In this document: positions 58,676 to 64,000 of the stretch, in pieces | Layout: the number at the start of each line of letters is the position of its first letter | Position numbering within the stretch: position 1 is the stretch's first letter | Source: Flavobacteriales bacterium | GTDB lineage: Bacteria > Bacteroidota > Bacteroidia > Flavobacteriales_G > JALEGO01 | Assembly: GCA_020628935.1 (NCBI GenBank) | Contig: JAHDEG010000008.1 | Span: 62,001-126,000 of the forward strand | Length of the DNA stretch: 64,000 nucleotides | Reading direction: 5' to 3' | Translations under genes and position numbers: made by a program | The notes under the pieces: generated by a model | Told to the model about the DNA's origin: nothing | Database searches by the model: none | The model's input: the letters and a program-made list of their open reading frames with translations, nothing else

Positions 58676-60235
58676 ATGAGTTCAGAAAATAGTAAAAATG
58701 CTTTTGATTTACTTAATCAAAAAAAAGAAGAAGCTAAATTAGGTGGCGGACAAAAACGTATTGATTCGCAACATAAAAAGGGCAAATTAACTGCCCGAGA
58801 ACGAATTAATTTCTTGTTAGATGAAGGCTCATTTGAAGAAGTTGGTGAGTTAATGAAGCACCGCTCTAAAAACTTTGGGTTAGATAAGCAGCAGTATTAC
58901 GGTGATGGAGTAGTAGTTGGCTATGGCAAAGTAAACGGTCGCTTAATTTATGTTTATTCGCAAGATTTTACTGTTTTGGGAGGATCATTGGCCGAAGCTC
59001 ATGGAGAAAAAATTTGCCGGATTATGGATTTAGCTATGCAAAATGGTGCGCCAGTTATTGGTTTAAATGATTCGGGTGGAGCACGTATTCAAGAAGGAGT
59101 TGTTTCCTTAGCGGCATATGCAGATATTTTTTACAGAAACACAAGAGCATCAGGAGTAATCCCTCAAATATCAGCCATTATGGGGCCTTGTGCAGGTGGA
59201 GCCGTTTATTCTCCGGCACTTACCGATTTTGTGTGCATGGTTCAAAATACATCATACATGTTTGTAACTGGGCCAAATGTGGTAAAAACAGTAACGCATG
59301 AAGAGGTTACTTCTGAAGAGTTAGGAGGAGCAGATTCTCATGCATCAAAATCAGGAGTTACACATTTTGCATATGCAAATGAAATTGAGTGTATTGAAGG
59401 AATTAAAAGACTGTTAAGTTATATCCCTCAAAATTGTGAAGATAGCCCCACTAAATTAGTTTATAGAACGCCAGAAACAGAGGTTCGTGAAGTGTTAAAT
59501 AAAATAGTTCCTAAAAACCCAAATCAACCTTACGATATTAGAGAGGTAGTTGATGGTATTGTTGATGAAGACTCTTTTTACGAAGTACATAAAGATTATG
59601 CAGCTAATATAGTTGTAGGGTTTTCAAGAATTGGAGGAAGATCGGTTGGAATTGTCGCAAATCAGCCTTCTGTTTTAGCAGGAGTATTAGATATAAATGC
59701 CTCAAAAAAAGGAGCACGTTTTGTTCGGTTTTGCGATTGTTTTAATATTCCGTTACTTGTTTTAGTAGATGTACCAGGTTTTCTACCAGGAACAGATCAA
59801 GAGTGGAATGCAATAATTACCAATGGTGCTAAACTATTGTATGCGTTTAGCGAAGCTACCGTTCCAAGAATAAGTGTTATAACTCGTAAGGCTTATGGAG
59901 GAGCTTACGATGTAATGAACTCTAAACACATTGGTGCCGATATGAATTTTGCTTGGCCAAATGCCGAAATTGCTGTTATGGGAGCTAAGGGTGCTGCTGA
60001 AATTATTTTCAAAAAAGAAATTAAAGAAGCAGATGATTCAGATGCTAAATTGAAAGAAATGGAACAAGAATATGCCAACCTTTTTGCTAATCCTTACAGA
60101 GCAGCTTCTAGAGGATATGTAGATGAGGTAATTAAACCAGAACAAACCCGCCAAAAATTAATTAGAGCCTATGAAATGCTCGAAAACAAAGTGGTAAATT
60201 TACCAAAGAAGAAACACGGTAATATTCCCTTATAA
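58676..60235 (+). CDS. Acyl-CoA carboxylase, carboxyltransferase (beta) subunit
   Basis: Protein of 519 residues with two crotonase-like halves (carboxyltransferase N and C domains). KGKLTARERINFLLDEGSFEEVG is the family start. GAPVIGLNDSGGARIQEGV and MGPCAGGAVYSPALTDFVCM form the first oxyanion region. VDVPGFLPGTDQE and RKAYGGAYDVMNSKHIGAD form the second. The propionyl-CoA carboxylase beta / methylmalonyl-CoA decarboxylase alpha group fits best, but the acyl substrate cannot be read from the sequence. Confidence 0.92.
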   Translation: MSSENSKNAFDLLNQKKEEAKLGGGQKRIDSQHKKGKLTARERINFLLDEGSFEEVGELMKHRSKNFGLDKQQYYGDGVVVGYGKVNGRLIYVYSQDFTVLGGSLAEAHGEKICRIMDLAMQNGAPVIGLNDSGGARIQEGVVSLAAYADIFYRNTRASGVIPQISAIMGPCAGGAVYSPALTDFVCMVQNTSYMFVTGPNVVKTVTHEEVTSEELGGADSHASKSGVTHFAYANEIECIEGIKRLLSYIPQNCEDSPTKLVYRTPETEVREVLNKIVPKNPNQPYDIREVVDGIVDEDSFYEVHKDYAANIVVGFSRIGGRSVGIVANQPSVLAGVLDINASKKGARFVRFCDCFNIPLLVLVDVPGFLPGTDQEWNAIITNGAKLLYAFSEATVPRISVITRKAYGGAYDVMNSKHIGADMNFAWPNAEIAVMGAKGAAEIIFKKEIKEADDSDAKLKEMEQEYANLFANPYRAASRGYVDEVIKPEQTRQKLIRAYEMLENKVVNLPKKKHGNIPL

Positions 60236-60259
60236 ACAAACAAAAATTAAATAATAATT

Positions 60260-61066
60260 ATGGAAAGATATGGTAAACTACCTTTTATAGGTGCAGCAGT
60301 TTTTATAGTACTTGTACTTATTTTAAAATCGAGTGTAACAATAGAAAGTGGTCACGGAGGAGTTTTGTTTAAAACCTTTGGAGGAGGAGTAAATACAGAA
60401 AAAACATATGGCGAAGGATTTCATATTCTTGCCCCTTGGAATGATATTATTGTGTATGAAGTTCGCCAGCAAGAGATAAAAGAAAAAATGTCAGTTTTAT
60501 CTTCAAACGGACTTGAAATTGATGTTGATTTATCTGCTTGGTTTCAACCCCAATACAAGTCGTTAGGTAATCTTCATCAGCAAAAAGGAAAAAATTATAT
60601 CGAAAACGTAGTTCTTCCCTCCTTAAGATCTTCCACCAGAAGTGTAATTGGTAGATACACCCCTGATGAAATATACTCTTCTAAAAGAGATGCTATTCAG
60701 GCAGAAATTTATGAGGAAACTAAAAAAGTATTAGATAAACAGTTTGTACAAATAAATGAGATTTTAGTAAGAGATATAACTTTGCCAACAACAATAAAAA
60801 CGGCCATCGAAAACAAACTAAAACAAGAGCAAGAGTCTCTAGAGTACGAATACCGATTAGAGAAAGCTAAAAAAGAGGCACAACGACAAAAAATTGATGC
60901 CGAAGGTAAAGCAGTAGCTAATAAAATATTAAGCGAATCGTTAACCGATAAAATTTTGAAGGAAAAAGGTATTGAAGCTACCTTAGAACTTGCTAAATCA
61001 CCAAACTCTAAAGTTGTAGTAGTAGGCGGTGGAGATAACGGATTGCCAATTATTTTAAATCAGTAA
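60260..61066 (+). CDS. Prohibitin-like SPFH protein
   Basis: Protein of 268 residues with one N-terminal membrane helix (about 8-24). The SPFH domain follows (VTIESGHGGVLFKTFGGGVNTEKTYGEGFHILAPWNDIIVYEVR, typical of prohibitins). An Ala/Lys/Glu-rich helix (about 195-235) and a short hydrophobic C-terminus complete it. It probably forms ring-like assemblies on the inner membrane that control FtsH-type proteolysis. It is distinct from the paraslipin at 7620-8543 and has no NfeD partner here. It follows the carboxyltransferase by 24 bases. Confidence 0.88.
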   Translation: MERYGKLPFIGAAVFIVLVLILKSSVTIESGHGGVLFKTFGGGVNTEKTYGEGFHILAPWNDIIVYEVRQQEIKEKMSVLSSNGLEIDVDLSAWFQPQYKSLGNLHQQKGKNYIENVVLPSLRSSTRSVIGRYTPDEIYSSKRDAIQAEIYEETKKVLDKQFVQINEILVRDITLPTTIKTAIENKLKQEQESLEYEYRLEKAKKEAQRQKIDAEGKAVANKILSESLTDKILKEKGIEATLELAKSPNSKVVVVGGGDNGLPIILNQ

Positions 61067-61088
61067 AAAACATAAGCTTATAATTGCT

Positions 61089-61595
61089 ATGGAGGAAGAA
61101 GAGATTGTAAATAGAGTCGCCAATAGTAGCTTAATTAATATCGATTTACAAGATTTTTATCCGAAAGGAGAAAGAGTCTTGTACGATTTAAAGCAAAACC
61201 TTTGGCAAGAACTTGTTTTAAAAGAAACTGAATTCAGAGCATTTGTAAAAGAAAACGACTGGAGCCAGTACCAAGATAAATACGTTGCTATTGATTGTTC
61301 GGTAGATGCCATATTGCCATCTTGGGCTTATTTATTATTAACCGTAGCATTAAGCCCATATGCCAAAAAAGTAGTACAGGGCAATTTAAAAACTTTGGAG
61401 CTTGTCATTTTTCAGGATGTAATAGCAGATATAAATGTAAACGAATATGCTGATAAACGCATTATTATAAAAGGCTGTAGCGATTTACCCATCCCAGACC
61501 AAGCCTATGTTGATTTAGTGCAAAAATTAAAACCAAATGTAAAGAGCCTCATGTTTGGTGAAGCATGCTCTACTGTGCCTTTGTTTAAAAAGTAA
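61089..61595 (+). CDS. DUF2480 protein
   Basis: Protein of 168 residues, a Bacteroidota-specific family. Conserved stretches are SSLINIDLQDFYPKGERVLYDLK, AIDCSVDAILPSWAYLLL and IIIKGCSDLPIPDQAYVDLVQKLKPNVKSLMFGEACSTVPL. No signal peptide or membrane segment. Function unknown; I recall it near Fe-S assembly (suf) genes in other genomes, which is not the case here. It is the last gene of the kbl-carboxylase-SPFH run. Confidence 0.88.
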   Translation: MEEEEIVNRVANSSLINIDLQDFYPKGERVLYDLKQNLWQELVLKETEFRAFVKENDWSQYQDKYVAIDCSVDAILPSWAYLLLTVALSPYAKKVVQGNLKTLELVIFQDVIADINVNEYADKRIIIKGCSDLPIPDQAYVDLVQKLKPNVKSLMFGEACSTVPLFKK

Positions 61596-61711
61596 TGTTT
61601 CTTTGAGCTCTTTCAAACTCTTTTTTTTTGTATTTGTGTGTCTCGTTATCAGACATGTTTTTTAAAATTCATAATTGCTCAACTTAAAAAAATAAATATA
61701 ACAAGAGAAGT

Positions 61712-63481
61712 CTAAGCCTCCAACGTCTGTAAATCAACTAACTTCTTGTATAAGCCATCAGTATTAGCAATTAAATCTTCATGAGAACCAAACTCTTCAA
61801 TTTCGCCATTTTCTAATACTACAATTTTGTCAGCATTTTTAATGGTTGAAAAACGGTGAGCAATAATCAAAGAAGTTCTACCCGTCATTATACGATCTAG
61901 TGCTTCTTGCACTAAACGTTCAGATTCAGAATCTAATGAGCTGGTAGCTTCATCTAAAATAAGTACTCTTGGGTCTTTAATAACGGCACGTGCAATTGCA
62001 ATACGTTGTCTTTGTCCCCCAGAAAGCTGAATACCTCTTTCACCAACAACGGTTTCTAGCTTTTCAGGTAGTTTTTCAATAAACTCAAATGCATTTGCAA
62101 TTTTAGCAGCATCTAATATTTGATCATCTGTAGCATTTGGATTTCCGTATTTAATGTTTTCCTTAATAGTTCCTCCAAATAATAATGTTTCTTGAGGTAC
62201 AATACCAATTTGGCTTCTTAATTCAGATAAATCCCAATCAGATAGTTTTTTGTTATCCAATAAAATATTTCCTTCAGAAGGATTGTAAAACCGCATTAAT
62301 AAAGCTGCTAGTGTAGATTTTCCACTTCCACTTGGGCCAACAATTGCTACGTTTTCACCTTGCTTAATATTTATAGAAACCCCTTTTAAAATATTAATAT
62401 CTGGTCTACTTGGATAATGAAATTTCACACCTTCAAAATTTATATTGCCAATAGCAGTAGTTTTTGTGTTGGTGGGAGTTAACGAAACTGGTTCGGCTTC
62501 CTCTTCAAAAATCGCCATTACATCTTCAGTAGCACCCAAAGCTTTTAGTATTTGCGCATAAACAGCAGTAATTCCTCCTATTGAAGCACCAATAAATACA
62601 GTGTATAAAACAAATTCAAATAACTGACCCGTAGTAATGCTTCCTCCCTGAACTAAATGTGAAGCATACCAAACAACAGCTATTATAGAACCAAAAATGC
62701 AAAAGATAATAAAGGAAGCAAAAGCACCTCTCCACATTGCTCCTTTTAGGCCAAATTTTACTACTTCAGATAAATGATTTTTATATCTGGTAATCTCAAA
62801 AAGCTCATTTGTAAAAGTTTTTACAATACTTATCGATTGTAAAGCTTCATCTACCACAACGTTAGACTTTGCTAACTGATCTTGTGTTTGCTTAGAAAAC
62901 TGTTTTATATATCTACCAAAAAACACAGCAAAAACAGCAATTAAGGGTACAATTGCAAGCATAAACAGGGTTAGCTTTACTGAAACGGTAAATAGCATTA
63001 TACAGCTGCCAACAATAACAATAAGCTGTCTTATAAATTCAGCAATACTAGTAGTAAACGAATCTTGTATTAAAGAAATATCATTTGATATTCTACTGTT
63101 TAATTCGCCAACTCTTCGTTGGTCAAAAAACGATTTTGGTAATTGTATTAAGTGGCTAAAAGCTTTTTCTCTTAGTGTAGCTAATCCTTTTTCAGATACA
63201 ATACCGAATAGGTATATTCTAAAAAAAGAAAATATGGATTGTAAAAATATTACTACTAACAATGCTAAACCAACTTGGTTAATAGAATAGCCGGATTCAC
63301 CTTTTACAGCATCCACCATAGAGCCCATTATTTTAGGAAAAACAATTGCGGTAGCTCCTGTTAATGCCAAAAAAATTAACCCTGCAACAAATACCCATTT
63401 ATAAGGTTCAATAAAACTATATAGTTTATTCGCTTGTTTCCAAGATCCTTTTTTTGCTTTCTTTTCTTTTTCTTTACTCAT
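61712..63481 (-). CDS. ABC exporter, fused permease and ATPase (MsbA/LmrA type)
   Basis: Half-transporter of 589 residues that works as a homodimer. An N-terminal membrane domain with six helices (to about 320) carries a Lys-rich cytosolic start. The nucleotide-binding domain (about 345-585) has Walker A GPSGSGKSTLA, signature LSGGQRQRIAIARA, Walker B VLILDEATSSLD and the H-loop IIAHRFSTI. It resembles lipid or multidrug exporters, and the substrate is not predictable. A TATTTTTG -7 box lies 18 bases upstream of its ATG. Confidence 0.94.
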   Translation of the reverse strand: MSKEKEKKAKKGSWKQANKLYSFIEPYKWVFVAGLIFLALTGATAIVFPKIMGSMVDAVKGESGYSINQVGLALLVVIFLQSIFSFFRIYLFGIVSEKGLATLREKAFSHLIQLPKSFFDQRRVGELNSRISNDISLIQDSFTTSIAEFIRQLIVIVGSCIMLFTVSVKLTLFMLAIVPLIAVFAVFFGRYIKQFSKQTQDQLAKSNVVVDEALQSISIVKTFTNELFEITRYKNHLSEVVKFGLKGAMWRGAFASFIIFCIFGSIIAVVWYASHLVQGGSITTGQLFEFVLYTVFIGASIGGITAVYAQILKALGATEDVMAIFEEEAEPVSLTPTNTKTTAIGNINFEGVKFHYPSRPDINILKGVSINIKQGENVAIVGPSGSGKSTLAALLMRFYNPSEGNILLDNKKLSDWDLSELRSQIGIVPQETLLFGGTIKENIKYGNPNATDDQILDAAKIANAFEFIEKLPEKLETVVGERGIQLSGGQRQRIAIARAVIKDPRVLILDEATSSLDSESERLVQEALDRIMTGRTSLIIAHRFSTIKNADKIVVLENGEIEEFGSHEDLIANTDGLYKKLVDLQTLEA

Positions 63482-63498
63482 TTCAAATAATGTAAGTG

Positions 63499-63506
63499 CA
63501 AAAATA
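63499..63506 (-). promoter_or_regulatory. Candidate -7 box for the ABC exporter
   Basis: The minus strand reads TATTTTTG, a perfect TAnnTTTG, ending 17 bases before the ATG at 63481. Confidence 0.45.
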
Positions 63507-63613
63507 ACGGTATTATGTTTTATTGAAGTTCAATATGTCATAAATTTTAATAAATCGAACTCGGCTTGTTAAAACAATACATCAAAAAGTAGTAATTTTA
63601 AAGTGTGTAATTT

Positions 63614-64000
63614 ATGATAAGACTTTACAAAATATTTTATTTGTTACTTTTTTTTGTAGGATTTCAATCCGTAATAGTTAGTCAAGATTTATCATTAATT
63701 GGCTTAGGAGATATTGCAGTGTATTACAGTTTAAAAGAAGCATCAAGGCACCCTAATGAAGTAGAAGGTTTGGTGCTTAAAAAGCAGAAATTAAAAGAGC
63801 TTCCTTTAGAAAAACTCCTTAAGTTTCCCAACTTAGTTTATTTAGATGTTTCTAAAAACAAGTTGGATAGCATCCCTAAAAGTATTGATAAGCTAAACAA
63901 GTTACAGGTGTTAGATTTATCAGCCAATAATATTGTTCGTCCTCCTGAAACACTTTATAATTTAACTGAATTAAAGTTTTTAAAGCTCGGGCGTAATAAA
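63614..64000 (+). CDS. Leucine-rich-repeat protein (3' end cut by window)
   Basis: Frame open from ATG 63614 to the window edge, 129 codons without a stop. A signal peptide is visible at about 1-24 (LYKIFYLLLFFVGFQSVIVSQ). From about residue 60 there are LRR units of the bacterial type (LPLEKLLKFPNLVYLDVSKNKLDSIP, LQVLDLSANNIVRPP, LKFLKLGRNK). A secreted or surface protein-interaction role is expected. The rest of the gene, and so any catalytic or sorting domain, lies beyond the window. Confidence 0.8.
   Translation, partial: MIRLYKIFYLLLFFVGFQSVIVSQDLSLIGLGDIAVYYSLKEASRHPNEVEGLVLKKQKLKELPLEKLLKFPNLVYLDVSKNKLDSIPKSIDKLNKLQVLDLSANNIVRPPETLYNLTELKFLKLGRNK

Overview
This 64 kb window is chromosomal DNA of a low-GC (roughly one-third GC) member of the Bacteroidota, most likely of the Flavobacteriales or a close relative. 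The evidence is: many Bacteroidota-restricted families (DUF6089, DUF4249, DUF2480, a Bacteroidota-type arginine decarboxylase, a LuxE-like acyltransferase, a TonB-dependent receptor with a CarboxypepD_reg domain); lipoproteins with short Cys lipoboxes; absence of clear Shine-Dalgarno sequences; and repeated intergenic TAnnTTTG boxes, the -7 element of the Bacteroidota primary sigma factor. The genus cannot be fixed from the sequence alone. No tRNA, rRNA, CRISPR array, prophage, transposase or plasmid gene is visible. This is core chromosome, not an accessory island.

Layout. 1-7.1 kb: partial HPPD (tyrosine catabolism), an omega-amidase-like nitrilase, a TonB receptor with a small barrel protein, ubiX, a 43-residue lipoprotein, ung and mnmD. 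7.2-12.8 kb: an NfeD/SPFH membrane pair, a lipoprotein, DUF547, a YdeI-like protein, an MscS channel and arginine decarboxylase. 12.8-19.4 kb: dprA, an ergothioneine pair (egtB, egtD) with a DUF427 protein, and gcvP. 19.4-26.1 kb: a long hairpin element, a lipoprotein, an HTH/coiled-coil protein, a NUDIX hydrolase, ruvC, a glycosyltransferase, folD, and an ECF sigma factor / 67-aa protein / membrane channel operon. 26.3-35 kb: traR-ileS, barrel and lipoproteins, a LuxE-like acyltransferase, nfu and accA. 35-41.2 kb: a candidate structured RNA, a nucleoside transporter, a two-component GMC dehydrogenase and unknown secreted proteins including DUF4249. 41.2-44.1 kb: a 752-base gene-free stretch with hairpin repeats and a sigma-54-like promoter, then dnaK with a strong terminator and another repeat. 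44.1-54.4 kb: ACMSD, tyrS, an HMA lipoprotein, tatC, and a dxs / giant cyclase-HD sensor / HAD operon. 54.4-64 kb: a serine hydrolase, fused DAHP synthase-chorismate mutase, kbl, biotin carrier plus carboxyltransferase, SPFH, DUF2480, an ABC exporter and the start of a leucine-rich-repeat protein.

Genes are tightly packed. Five of ten convergent gene pairs overlap tail to tail, and one divergent pair appears to overlap head to head. The items most worth following are: the 1300-residue propeller-adenylate cyclase-HD protein co-transcribed with dxs; the hairpin repeats on both sides of dnaK whose arms differ but remain self-complementary; the sigma-54-like dnaK promoter with upstream TGTCA boxes; the candidate RNA before the nucleoside transporter; the ECF sigma/channel operon; and the apparently leaderless transcripts. 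No clearly new defence or mobile system was found.
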